A stretch of DNA of 64,000 bases from Anaerolineae bacterium (GTDB lineage Bacteria > Chloroflexota > Anaerolineae > Aggregatilineales > Phototrophicaceae), in assembly GCA_022820665.1 (NCBI GenBank), contig JAJEFB010000015.1, positions 90,281 through 154,280 on the forward strand, in the 5' to 3' direction. How positions within the stretch are numbered: position 1 is the stretch's first letter; every line of letters begins with the position of its first letter. The notes under the pieces were generated by a model that searched no databases, was not told the DNA's origin, and saw only the letters and a program-made list of their open reading frames with translations. Made by a program: the position numbers and the translations under genes. Shown in pieces: positions 43,602-52,448 of the stretch.

Positions 43602-45590
43602 TTATGGCTCGAAGTCCACATCCTCAATATCATCCAGCTTGATCAAGTCCTCGTGATCATCCGCGGCCGGCTCGCTGATCGCCGTCCGAACGTCAGCGAA
43701 GGCCAACTCCCCGCTCGCGGAACCGGTCGCGGCTTGCATCAGCAAGGTCAGACGATCCGCCATGCTCGACGGATCGGGATGAATGCCGTCTTGCAGCAGC
43801 GCCGTCTCGAAGACCTGCTCGACCACCGCGTCAATCAGCCCGTCCTCGCCGCCGCTGGCGATCATCGCGCTCAAGTTGTGCATGAGCGGATGCCGCGGAT
43901 TGAGCTCAAGCGCCTTGACCGGCAATTCATAGTCCTTGTCTAGCAGGCGATTGATGCGGAACATATACCGGCTGCCGCTCTCGTCTTCGCTCACCAGGCG
44001 CGCCGGGCTATCCACCAGCGCCTTGCTCTCGCGCACATCGCTGACCCGACCGCCCAAGGTCGCCTTGATACGCCCCGTCAATGACGCAAATGAAGCCGCC
44101 TCAAGCGTTTCGCGCGCCGCCTCTTCCGCCTCGCCTATTTCGCCGACATCGCCCAAATCCAGATCGGCGGAATCCACGCTGACCAGCTTGTGTCCCCTGA
44201 AGTCGGTCATGCCCATCGGCAGCATGGCATCGACCGGATGCGTGAAATACAGCACCTCGATCCCGCGCTGCCGAAAGGCATCCAGGTGCGGACTGCGCGA
44301 GCCGCTGTTGTAATCGTCCGCCACCACATAATAGATCGCGTCCTGATTCTCCGACATGCGCTCGACATAGTCCTCCAGCGAGTGATAAGCCTCCGGATCT
44401 TCATCATGCGTGGTCTGGAAGAACATCAGCGGTTCCAGATCGCCGCGGTCCTCGCTCTCCATCACCAAGCCCTGTTTGAGATAAGCGCCGAATTCCCCAA
44501 ATATCTGGAGATAGCTGTCGCGGTCGTTCTTCGCCATCCGTTTGAGCTCGGAAAGCACCCGGCGCGTGATCGACTTCTTCAAGCTCGCCATTACCCGCGT
44601 CGCCTGGATGCTCTCCCGACTGACGCTCAGCGGTAGATCCTCGCTGTCGACCACGCCTTGCACGAAGCCCAGATATTCCGGCAGCAGATCGCGATTGTAC
44701 TCTTCAATCAGCACCTTGCGCGCATAGAGCTTCAATCCGGCTTCCGTTCGCGGACTGAACATATTGGGCTGGGCGCCGCTCGGCACAAAGAGCAAGGCGT
44801 AAAACTGCATCGGCACATCGGCGCGCATGTGTATGTGATGCTTGGCGCCGGCGAAATCCATGGTCAGCATCTTGTAAAAGCTGTCGTATTCCTCGTCTTC
44901 CACCTCGGAGGGATTCCGCCGCCAGATCGCCTGCTGCTTATTCGTCGGCTCTTCGTCATCGTCGACAAAAATGGGAAAAGCCACATAATCGGAATGCCGC
45001 CGAATAATATCCTTGATGCGGAAGGCGCGCGTGAATTCTTCTTCATCATCCTTGAGATGAATCGTGATCTCGGTGCCGCGAAGATCTTTCTCGACCGTTT
45101 CCAGCGTGTAATTGGTGCCGCCGGTCGCCGACCATTTGACCGCCTCGTCCTCCGGACGATAGGAACGCGAAACCACGTCCACCTGCTTCGCCACCATAAA
45201 AGCCGAATAAAAGCCCACGCCGAATTGCCCGATGATGTCCGACGCCGAACCGCCGTCCGGTTTCTCCTTCATCGCCTGCAAAAAAGCCTTGGCGCCCGAC
45301 TTGGCAATCGTGCCCAAGCCATCAATGATCTCGTCGCGATTCATGCCGACGCCGGTATCGCTGATCTTCAGCGTCTTCTGCTCTTCGTCGAGCTCAATAT
45401 GGATCTCCAGATCCGCCCCCGCGTCCCGCACATTATCATCCGTCAACATCTGGAATTGCAGCCGATTCAAGGCGTCCGACGCATTCGAGATCAACTCCCG
45501 CAGGAAGATCTCCTTTTCCGTATACAACGAATGAATCAGGATATTCAGCAGTTCCTGCGTCTCCGCTTGAAAAGTGTGTTGCTCGCTCAT
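43602..45590 (-). CDS. htpG: Molecular chaperone HtpG (Hsp90)
   Basis: 662 residues with N-terminal GHKL ATPase domain: ELISNASDALNRLQ, DTGVGMNRDEI, and GQFGVGFYSAFMVA (ATP lid). A middle client-binding domain (KLYARKVLIEEYNRDLLPEYLGFVQGVVDSEDLPL, here spanning about residues 270-305, with SRE) and the C-terminal dimerisation domain (NPRHPLM) follow. There is no eukaryotic MEEVD end; the acidic C-terminus is typical of bacterial forms. AAGGAAGG serves as ribosome site. Function: ATP-driven folding and stress chaperone in the cytosol. Length and domain order are normal. Confidence 0.97.
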   Translation of the reverse strand: MSEQHTFQAETQELLNILIHSLYTEKEIFLRELISNASDALNRLQFQMLTDDNVRDAGADLEIHIELDEEQKTLKISDTGVGMNRDEIIDGLGTIAKSGAKAFLQAMKEKPDGGSASDIIGQFGVGFYSAFMVAKQVDVVSRSYRPEDEAVKWSATGGTNYTLETVEKDLRGTEITIHLKDDEEEFTRAFRIKDIIRRHSDYVAFPIFVDDDEEPTNKQQAIWRRNPSEVEDEEYDSFYKMLTMDFAGAKHHIHMRADVPMQFYALLFVPSGAQPNMFSPRTEAGLKLYARKVLIEEYNRDLLPEYLGFVQGVVDSEDLPLSVSRESIQATRVMASLKKSITRRVLSELKRMAKNDRDSYLQIFGEFGAYLKQGLVMESEDRGDLEPLMFFQTTHDEDPEAYHSLEDYVERMSENQDAIYYVVADDYNSGSRSPHLDAFRQRGIEVLYFTHPVDAMLPMGMTDFRGHKLVSVDSADLDLGDVGEIGEAEEAARETLEAASFASLTGRIKATLGGRVSDVRESKALVDSPARLVSEDESGSRYMFRINRLLDKDYELPVKALELNPRHPLMHNLSAMIASGGEDGLIDAVVEQVFETALLQDGIHPDPSSMADRLTLLMQAATGSASGELAFADVRTAISEPAADDHEDLIKLDDIEDVDFEP

Positions 45591-45974
45591 TTTCCTTCCT
45601 TCAATTCATCGAACCGCCGCATCGCGGGGTCCGCCCAAGAGTAATCACTCTGTTTTAGCACAGCTATGTAAGATGTAAATAAAAACTTTTAGCTGGCAAT
45701 CCCCCATCGCGCAAGAAATCCTCGCTAGTATATCCTTTCCGGCTGAAATACTTCGTAGCCAGTCCTCGACATGAGAACTTTAACCCAAAATACCAACGAC
45801 GTTGGTAGGGGCGACTCGGTGAGTCGCCCGATACTTATTCAGTATCTACTCGTCGGGCGATCCAGCGGAGTCTGTTGAAGAACCGCTCAACCCCCCCAAT
45901 CACAACCTAACCGATTCCCTCGTCAATGCTATAATCAGCGCCGTTGTCCCAAGCCTGCCAGGAGAACCCAGCCC
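45591..45974. other. Intergenic region with two adjacent hairpins and a promoter
   Basis: There is no gene. A perfect 7-bp hairpin (45791-45797 with 45801-45807) abuts a perfect 9-bp hairpin (45809-45817 with 45821-45829, loop GGT). The second has the same stem-GGT-stem form as the repeat at 50075. TGCTATAAT at 45927-45935 is an extended -10 promoter 40 bases before the dehydrogenase start. Confidence 0.6.
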
Positions 45975-46952
45975 ATGAAAGCCGTCCAAATTATCGCCCG
46001 CAGCCAGCCCGCCTTCGTCGATGCGCCAAAGCCCCAACTCACCGCCGACCACGCCATCATCAAAACGCTGCGCCTGTCCCTCTGCGGCAGCGATGTCCGC
46101 CATATCCATTACCTGCCGGACAACCGCTATCCCACAGCAATCGGCGAAACCGGCCACGAAATGGTCGGCCTCATCGAAGCCATTGATCCTGCCCATAACG
46201 GCTTCCAGGTCGGCCAGCGCGTGCTCTGCCTGGCGCCCGATCACCGCGCCATGAGCGAATACTACCGCGCGCCCGTCAAGCACCTGCTGCCGCTTGATCC
46301 CGACACGCCGCTGGAACACTCAGTCCAAGCCCAGCAATTCGGCACCGTGCTTTACGCCTCGCAAGTGCTGCCCGATCTGCAGGGCAAGACTGTCGCCGTC
46401 ATCGGACAAGGCTCGGCCGGCTTGTGGTTCAACTTCGCGCTGCAACAGCGTGGCGCCGCCAAGATCATCGCCCTCGATCTCAAGGACTACCGCCTCAACT
46501 ACAGCCGGCGCTACGGCGCGACGCACACTGTCCACAACGCCGACATGCCGCCAGCGTCGTTAAGGGACGCCCTGCGCGAAATCAACGGCGGAAAACTGCC
46601 CGATGTCCTGGTCGAAGCCGCCGGAGAAGAAGAAGCCATCCGCCTGGCTGTCGCCATCGCCCCGCATGACGCTTTCCTGCTGATCTTCGGCGTGCCCCGC
46701 TTCGACACCATGGACTTCCCCATCTTCGAGTGTTTCTGGAAATCGCTCACCGTGAAATCCCGCGTCGGCGCCATCAACGACCCGGACCACGCCTGCACCC
46801 GCCAGGCGCTGGACTACATCAACAGCGGCGCCGTCGACACCGCCGGCATGATCACGCATACCTTCAAGTTCGAGGACGTGCTGGAAGCCTACGAACTGCA
46901 CCACCTGCAAGACGAAGGCGCGGTCAAGATCGTGATTGATATGGAGGGGTGA
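45975..46952 (+). CDS. Zinc-type medium-chain alcohol dehydrogenase
   Basis: 325 residues of the MDR superfamily. The catalytic-zinc Cys is in SLCGSDVRH, with GETGHEMVG as the next zinc-site motif. VIGQGSAGLWFNFAL is the Rossmann nucleotide loop with the next acidic residue in ALDLKD (NAD preference likely). The four-cysteine structural zinc loop of classic ADHs is absent. C-terminal DVLEAYELH is family-typical. This group includes sorbitol, threonine and related dehydrogenases; the substrate cannot be read from sequence. Driven by the extended -10 promoter just upstream. Confidence 0.9.
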   Translation: MKAVQIIARSQPAFVDAPKPQLTADHAIIKTLRLSLCGSDVRHIHYLPDNRYPTAIGETGHEMVGLIEAIDPAHNGFQVGQRVLCLAPDHRAMSEYYRAPVKHLLPLDPDTPLEHSVQAQQFGTVLYASQVLPDLQGKTVAVIGQGSAGLWFNFALQQRGAAKIIALDLKDYRLNYSRRYGATHTVHNADMPPASLRDALREINGGKLPDVLVEAAGEEEAIRLAVAIAPHDAFLLIFGVPRFDTMDFPIFECFWKSLTVKSRVGAINDPDHACTRQALDYINSGAVDTAGMITHTFKFEDVLEAYELHHLQDEGAVKIVIDMEG

Positions 46953-47010
46953 TTAACTCGCCACAGCGGCGCGAAGACGCGGAAGTCGAATCGAAGGATG
47001 AATATCTTGC

Positions 47011-48720
47011 TTAGAGATTGTCCGCCAACTCTTTGATTTTTTCAATTAGTTCGTCGATCTTGGATATCTCGTCGAGATTGGACTCATACAAATCGTCTAG
47101 ATCCACTTTTTCAATTGCTGTATCCATAACCTCTGCTTTTTCCAAACCGTAGGCACATACTTCCTTATACCACTTGCAAACACGTTTGCTGAACAATTCG
47201 CTCGGCTGAAAGCCCTGACCCGTCTCCCACTTTGTGAATTCATCTAAAGAGAGCGTAACCGAACATTTCGCGTTATTTGATGCTGCATACTGCGACAATG
47301 CCTCGAAATATACCTCTCGCGGGACGATGTCTTCTATTTCTTTGGTCTTGTCAAAATTGATGACTGGAATGTCGGGATAAACGTCCGTTACTTGTTTCGC
47401 CCGGTTGATTTGATCGCCATCAACAAACACAATTGGCTTTACGCCTGGTTGCGATTTCGCCATTTTTGCCCATCTGACAAAGCTTGATCCTTCGGCTCCG
47501 AGAAAGTGGATAAGCCCAACGAGTCGATGCAACTCTCGATGCAAATCGTTCTTGGGGTCTTTCATAAGTCTTCTAAAAAGCCGATTCAAGGCGAGTGTTT
47601 CGGTCGCGCCTTCAACTATCACTGATATCGGGCCATACAGTAATGAATCAGCCGGTGACATACCCAAGCTTGAGCGAATCATGTAGAAATTTTCGTCCGT
47701 ATACGGCTTGTTGTTGATAACTGTTGTAGCAACACCTCCCCCAGTTCGCTTACGTTCCAGTAGTCGAAGACGCTTTGGGAAAGCTGGATTTATCATAGCA
47801 GGAGAATGCGTTGCATAAATGACCTGAATCAACGGATTCTCGGCAAAGCTTTCCAGCACGTGACGAAAAGAGTGCTGAGCATTCGCGTGCAGGGAGTTTT
47901 CCGGCTCATCCAATAACAAAATCATATAATGTACGTCAGAGGGCTGAACTGTAAGCAGGTAAAACATCATAGCGAGCAACTTCTGGAAGCCCGCACCGCG
48001 ACGATCCGGACCGGCGAATCCGCCATACCTGTCCTTCAGTTCAACCAGAAACTTGACCGGATTACGTGATTCAAAATCGAGCCTCAGGTCGACATCAAGC
48101 GACTTCGGTTTATATGAAGCCAGTCCAGTTTCAAGCCTCCTGTTGGCTACATCAAGTCGCTGATTTTGAACGCGTGGAGATAGACTTACCAGTTCACTCC
48201 ATACATCGTCGCTCTCAAACGCGATTTCTAAGAGAGTGCGTTCGATAGGCTGGATTGTATTCTGCTCCAAGATTGGCTTTATGCGATCAGAGATCCCTAA
48301 GTCTATCGTACGGGTGTATGATTGCGGTACAAATCGTTCCAAGCCTACGCGATTGCCCGAATTGTCTCGAATGTCGGTTACATTTACTTCGTGTCGGTTC
48401 GCCGGCCATCTTGTATCCAATTCTCCGCTACGAAGCTCCAGCTGATCCGACTCCGTTCCTAGCTGATATGTCGCAATCACATCAAGATCCTCTACTGCAT
48501 GCCACGGGCCGCCCGACTGCAATATCATATCCTCATTCACATCTGCTTCGCTCGCTACGTTACCATCCATTCCGGGCGCAACCCTTTTGAGAATATTCAA
48601 CAAGGCGGACTTACCTACATCATTAGCACCCGTCAAGACTGTGACAGTTGGTTCAATCTCCAGGGTCTGCTCCTCAAAGAATGGTCGGAAACCCATAATC
48701 TTGATCCGCTTGAGAATCAT
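47011..48720 (-). CDS. OLD-family ATP-dependent nuclease (AAA ATPase plus TOPRIM)
   Basis: 569 residues. The N-terminal ABC/SMC-type ATPase has Walker A GANDVGKSALL (about 32-42), a signature-like RRGAGFQKLLAM and Walker B MILLLDEPENSLHANA (about 260-275), followed by ATHSPAMI. From about residue 355 comes a TOPRIM domain with PISVIVEGATETLAL and, further on, IVFVDGDQ; the C-terminus is helical. OLD nucleases include P2 Old, RecF-like proteins and the GajA subunit of Gabija. No UvrD-like helicase or other partner is adjacent, so this looks like a class 1 solitary OLD protein, probably defensive (inference). It is AT-richer than its neighbours and bracketed by dispersed repeats. Confidence 0.85.
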   Translation of the reverse strand: MILKRIKIMGFRPFFEEQTLEIEPTVTVLTGANDVGKSALLNILKRVAPGMDGNVASEADVNEDMILQSGGPWHAVEDLDVIATYQLGTESDQLELRSGELDTRWPANRHEVNVTDIRDNSGNRVGLERFVPQSYTRTIDLGISDRIKPILEQNTIQPIERTLLEIAFESDDVWSELVSLSPRVQNQRLDVANRRLETGLASYKPKSLDVDLRLDFESRNPVKFLVELKDRYGGFAGPDRRGAGFQKLLAMMFYLLTVQPSDVHYMILLLDEPENSLHANAQHSFRHVLESFAENPLIQVIYATHSPAMINPAFPKRLRLLERKRTGGGVATTVINNKPYTDENFYMIRSSLGMSPADSLLYGPISVIVEGATETLALNRLFRRLMKDPKNDLHRELHRLVGLIHFLGAEGSSFVRWAKMAKSQPGVKPIVFVDGDQINRAKQVTDVYPDIPVINFDKTKEIEDIVPREVYFEALSQYAASNNAKCSVTLSLDEFTKWETGQGFQPSELFSKRVCKWYKEVCAYGLEKAEVMDTAIEKVDLDDLYESNLDEISKIDELIEKIKELADNL

Positions 48721-49330
48721 TATCGTGTAGCTTTCTAGTGTCTGTATTGGCTAAATCTTAGGAAAGGTCTGGAGGTAATTCAAGACCAACAACGGCGGCA
48801 GCACGCTGGCAAAATGCACCCGTATTCGCGACGACCTACCAATGCTGCACCCAGAGATCGCCTATGGAAATAATCCAAACTTGACATCACGAGCAACACA
48901 TCACATTGAAGACAATCTAAGTCCTTCGTGACTTCGTATCTTTGTAGTGGAAAACCGCGATCATCCAGTCGCATCATCCAGTGCAACCCACCAGCCCCGC
49001 CCACCACAACGAAAAAAGCCCCTCTCGAAGCGCAGTGTCGGCTGACTGTGTCTACGCGCCCTACGCGACCCATTGCGATGGGGGAGATTTAGAAGGGATT
49101 AAAAAAAACCTCTGTGCGCTCTGCGCCTCTGTGGTGAATCCGAATACCGCGACCATATAGTCGCCCATCCAACCCAAACCCATGCTACCCTGTACTGCGC
49201 CTTAACAACTGAATCATTGCCGCAAACTGCCAAACTGCCGAAAAAAGTTTTTCCGCGGCGGCAGCCAAATGGCAATAAACCGAAAAGAGGACCCGATGTA
49301 CCTTGACCACACCTATGCTACAATATCCGC
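48721..49330. other. Repeat-rich spacer
   Basis: No convincing gene. 48905-48945 holds a stretch (ACGAAGTCACGAAGGAC on the minus strand) of the kind found as dispersed repeats in related genomes. 49067-49097 holds a CCCAT/ATGGG hairpin followed by GGGGGAGATTTAGAAGGG. 49112-49137 holds the minus-strand version of a CACCACAGAGGC unit that is also present at 63794. A 97-codon minus-strand frame at 48780-49073 is composed largely of these repeats and is not called. Confidence 0.5.
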
Positions 49331-49984
49331 ATGAACCTAATCGACTACGGAAGCATCCTCATCCGCCGCGGCTGGATCATGCTGCTGCTTGGCATCATCG
49401 CCGCCGGCGCCGCCTTCTTATTCAGCCGTCAGATGACGCCGGTCTACCGCGCCACGCAAAAGGTGCTGATCGTGCCCAGCCGCAGTGACTTCGGCTTGAC
49501 CCAAGCCGCCAAGCAGACGCTCAACAACCATGTCGCCTATCTCGATAGCTCGCAGCGCGCCGCCGAGGTCATCGACCGCCTGCAGATGGACATGGTCCCG
49601 CAGCAACTGCGCGCCAACGTGCGCATCGCGCCCGATATCAATAGCTTGCTCATCCAGATCGACGCCGATCACACCGACCCCGGCCAAGCCGTCCGCATTG
49701 CTTCGGAATGGGGCGTACTGCTGGTGGAATACCGCGACCGGCTCAATCAACAAGCCCGCCGCGAAGACCGCATCGTCGCGACCCTGCAAGACAATCCCGT
49801 GCCCTTCCGCGCCCGTCCCAACGTCTTGATTAATACCCTGGTCGGTCTCATCGCCGGTGTCTTCGTCGGCGGCATCATCGTCTTTGTGCTGGAATACCTG
49901 GAAAGCGCCATCGTGCGCCGCCGCGAAGACGTCGAAATCGCCGCCGGCCTGCCCGTCCTCGCCTCCGTCCCGCCCAGCGACTAA
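49331..49984 (+). CDS. Wzz/YveK-like polysaccharide chain-length protein
   Basis: 217 residues with two membrane helices (about 14-31 and 167-190) enclosing an extracytoplasmic domain of about 135 residues, the classic polysaccharide co-polymerase topology. The start (DYGSILIRRGWIMLLLGI) and the early YRATQKVLIVPSR strand fit the Wzz domain. The region after helix 2 is short and acidic-basic (EYLESAIVRRREDVE), as in YveK/CapA-type modulators of a separate tyrosine kinase; no kinase gene is adjacent. It probably controls length or export of a surface polysaccharide together with the YfhO-flippase at 10807 (inference). Confidence 0.82.
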   Translation: MNLIDYGSILIRRGWIMLLLGIIAAGAAFLFSRQMTPVYRATQKVLIVPSRSDFGLTQAAKQTLNNHVAYLDSSQRAAEVIDRLQMDMVPQQLRANVRIAPDINSLLIQIDADHTDPGQAVRIASEWGVLLVEYRDRLNQQARREDRIVATLQDNPVPFRARPNVLINTLVGLIAGVFVGGIIVFVLEYLESAIVRRREDVEIAAGLPVLASVPPSD

Positions 49985-50066
49985 CAGCCAGCGTAGACTT
50001 AGTAAGTGCAAGTAAGTAATGCAAGAAAATTTAGCCCTAGTCCCCTATCCACATCCGCGTCGAAAT

Positions 50067-50151
50067 CTGTACGGGTCAGCCGGTGGCTGACCCATTGCCA
50101 GCATTCCGCTTGTGGCTATTTTGGGGGCGAGCCGCCGGCTCGCCCGTACAG
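50067..50151. repeat. REPIN-like double palindrome
   Basis: An 85-base element has outer inverted repeats CTGTACGGG (50067-50075) and CCCGTACAG (50143-50151). Two inner hairpins are nested near the ends: 50073-50081 with 50085-50093 (loop GGT), and 50125-50133 with 50137-50145 (loop GCC). Two REP-type palindromes in inverted orientation form a REPIN. It lies between two genes with no coding content. Confidence 0.65.
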
Positions 50152-50192
50152 GCTCCTTATTTCGTTGTATTACTTACTCAGAATCACTTTGA

Positions 50193-50217
50193 ATGGGGGG
50201 GCGGAGATTTAGAGGGA
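50193..50217. repeat. Dispersed palindrome-plus-tail repeat, copy 3
   Basis: A G-run followed by CGGAGATTTAGAGGGAGTTT matches the tail at 43577 and 49081. It sits right against the 3' end of the threonine dehydratase gene. Confidence 0.5.
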
Positions 50218-50219
50218 GT

Positions 50220-51164
50220 TTACTTACTCAATATCTTCGCCAGGACCCCGCGATCAATATTCCCGCCCGATACTACGCAAACTACCTTGCCAGTCCCCGC
50301 CCCGCCCGCCCGCGCCGCCGCCACAGGCGCCGCCCCCGCGCCCTCGGCGATCACCCGCTGACGCTCTGCCAGCAGCCGAATCGCCGCCCGCGTCTCGTCC
50401 AGCGACACGACAAGCGAGCCATCCAGCAAGCCCTTCACCATGTCCCACATCTCGGGCAGCACGCTCGCCCCGCCGATGCCGTCGACGAAGCTCGCCCGAT
50501 AGTCCACCGCGGCCGGCAGACCGGCAGCCAGCGATGCCGCCAGCGGCGCCGCCGTCTCGACCTCAACCGCGTAGATGCGCGTGTCTGGCTTGAGCGCCCG
50601 CAGCGCGGAGGCGATTCCGCTGCTCAATCCGCCGCCGCCATAGGGGATGATCACGGCATCAACTTCGGGCAAGTCCTCAAGGATCTCCAAGCCAATTGTG
50701 CCATTGCCGGCGATGACATGGCGATCCCTCACCGGATGAATGAAGAACCCGGGCAACGCCTTATAGCCTCCACTGAGGATGATGCCCCACCATTCGTCGA
50801 AAGGCGTCTTGACAATCTCGGCGCCCAAACGCCGGATGGCGTCCAGCTTGGTTTCCGGCGCGTGATCCGGCACGACCACATGACAAGGGATGCCCAGCCG
50901 CCGCGCATGCCAGGCTACGCCCTGCGCCATGTTGCCCGCGCTCGCAGTGACGACGCCCCGCGCCAACTGCTCGGGAGACGCCAATGCCATCGCGTTGCCC
51001 GCGCCGCGCAGCTTGAATGAACCGATCGGCTGCAGATTCTCCAGTTTGCAATAGATCTCCGCCGCCGCGTCCTCGACGGGCAAGCGCAGCAGCGGACTGT
51101 GCAGGGCAGAATCCCTTATGCGGTCAGACGCGGCTAAAATCTCTCGCAGGGGGATTGGATTCAT
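50220..51164 (-). CDS. Threonine/serine dehydratase family, PLP-dependent
   Basis: 314 residues of fold-type II. The PLP lysine lies in GSFKLRGA (about residue 51), ASAGNMAQG binds substrate, IPYGGGGLSSG holds the phosphate of PLP, and CVVSGGNID closes the active site. There is no C-terminal ACT domain, so it is the short, catabolic-type or threo-hydroxyaspartate/serine-racemase-like form, not allosteric IlvA. Three bases separate it from the enolase-superfamily gene upstream on the same strand. This pairing suggests breakdown of a hydroxy- or sugar-derived acid feeding an ammonia-lyase step (inference). Confidence 0.88.
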   Translation of the reverse strand: MNPIPLREILAASDRIRDSALHSPLLRLPVEDAAAEIYCKLENLQPIGSFKLRGAGNAMALASPEQLARGVVTASAGNMAQGVAWHARRLGIPCHVVVPDHAPETKLDAIRRLGAEIVKTPFDEWWGIILSGGYKALPGFFIHPVRDRHVIAGNGTIGLEILEDLPEVDAVIIPYGGGGLSSGIASALRALKPDTRIYAVEVETAAPLAASLAAGLPAAVDYRASFVDGIGGASVLPEMWDMVKGLLDGSLVVSLDETRAAIRLLAERQRVIAEGAGAAPVAAARAGGAGTGKVVCVVSGGNIDRGVLAKILSK

Positions 51165-51167
51165 GCG

Positions 51168-52301
51168 CTAGCCGCCGGCGGTGAAGCGCGCCAACTGATC
51201 GAGATCCACGTCAACGCCCAGTCCGGGCGCCTTCGGGACAGCGACATAGCCGTCTTCCACCTGGAATTGAGGACAGGTGAGATTGTCGCGCAGGGCGTTT
51301 TCCGAGCGATCCATCTCCAGCATCATATCAGGCATGCGCAAGCGCCCCGGCACTGGATCCAGCGTACTGACCAAGTGCAAGCCCGCCGCAAAAGCGATGC
51401 CCGTACCCCAACTATGCGGCAGCACGTTGGTTTGAAAAGCCCGCGCCAAGGTTGCTATGCGCTTGGTCTCGGTCAAGCCGCCCGCCCCGCAGATATCGGG
51501 CTGCGCGATATCGACGCATTGATTGCTCAACAGATGACGAAATCCCGCCAGCAGATACTCGCACTCCCCGCCCGCGATGGGAATCGTCGTCCGCCCTCGC
51601 AGTTCGCGATAGCCCTCGTAGTCTTCCGGCGAAACGGGCTCCTCGAAGAAGCTGATATCCAGTTCTTCGATTTGCCTAGCGAAAGACCAAGCCTCGCTCC
51701 GTGAATAGGCGTGATTGGCGTCCACCATCAGTTCGATATCCCTGCCAATGGCTTGACGCACCGCGCGCGCATGTCGCAGGTCCGTCTCGACGCCCAAGCC
51801 CACTTTCATCTTGAGCGCTTTGAATCCCTCCGCAACATAGCTCTTCGCCTCATCCACCAACTTTCCCATTAGGTCCTCGGTATCGACGAAATACATACCA
51901 GTGGCATAGACCTTAACCTTTTCCCGGCGCCTGCCTCCCAAAAGAACGGAAACCGGCTGCCCAAGCAGCTTGCCGCGCAAATCCCAAATGGCGATGTCGA
52001 TCGCGCTCATCGCCGCCACCAGCACACCCCGCCGCGCGTAATCCAACGAGCGCAAGTGCATCTTGTTCCATATCGCCTCGACCCCCAATGGATCTTCGCC
52101 GATGACGAGCGGCGCCAAGAACTCTACTCCCGCTTGAATGACGCCTGCCGGTCCATAGCCCTCGCCCCATCCATAACTGCCATCCTCAGCCGTCACTTTG
52201 ACGAGACAGATTTGACGTCTGTCGAAGCCGAATTGCGAGAAGAAAAATGGAGTCTCCAGCCCTTGTTCGGCAACATAGGTTTCTACACGCGCAATCCTCA
52301 T
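51168..52301 (-). CDS. Mandelate racemase/muconate lactonizing enzyme-type protein
   Basis: 377 residues of the enolase superfamily. It has an N-terminal capping domain (to about 125) and a barrel with the expected catalytic order. These are the KxK motif in ALKMKVGLG, metal ligands Asp in MVDANHAY, Glu in FFEEPVSPED and Glu in GGECEY, a C-terminal Asp in CVDIAQPD, and His in VLPHSWGTG. The KxK...His arrangement is of the mandelate-racemase subgroup, which includes sugar-acid dehydratases. Substrate undetermined. It forms an operon with the dehydratase that follows. Its 5' end lies near the promoter of the divergent nucleotidyltransferase. Confidence 0.9.
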   Translation of the reverse strand: MRIARVETYVAEQGLETPFFFSQFGFDRRQICLVKVTAEDGSYGWGEGYGPAGVIQAGVEFLAPLVIGEDPLGVEAIWNKMHLRSLDYARRGVLVAAMSAIDIAIWDLRGKLLGQPVSVLLGGRRREKVKVYATGMYFVDTEDLMGKLVDEAKSYVAEGFKALKMKVGLGVETDLRHARAVRQAIGRDIELMVDANHAYSRSEAWSFARQIEELDISFFEEPVSPEDYEGYRELRGRTTIPIAGGECEYLLAGFRHLLSNQCVDIAQPDICGAGGLTETKRIATLARAFQTNVLPHSWGTGIAFAAGLHLVSTLDPVPGRLRMPDMMLEMDRSENALRDNLTCPQFQVEDGYVAVPKAPGLGVDVDLDQLARFTAGG

Positions 52302-52448
52302 TCTGATGTGCTTTCATTCCGCTTTTCAATAGGCTATAGTGTAGCCGAAACTTCGCCAAATGGCGCACTAATGATAAGCCTAATCCGCCCGTCGTTTGCA
52401 ATCATGCGGGGCGCGCGACCGGCTAACGTAAAGGCGATCTATCGGGAA

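Noticed and set aside
47011..48720. Gabija system
   Set aside because: Only a GajA-like/OLD protein is present; no GajB-like UvrD helicase on either side.
48780..49073. 97-codon minus-strand frame
   Set aside because: Composed of dispersed repeats, with no family and no ribosome site.
52056..52448. Upstream extension of the nucleotidyltransferase gene
   Set aside because: It runs antisense through the enolase-superfamily gene and past the family's normal start.
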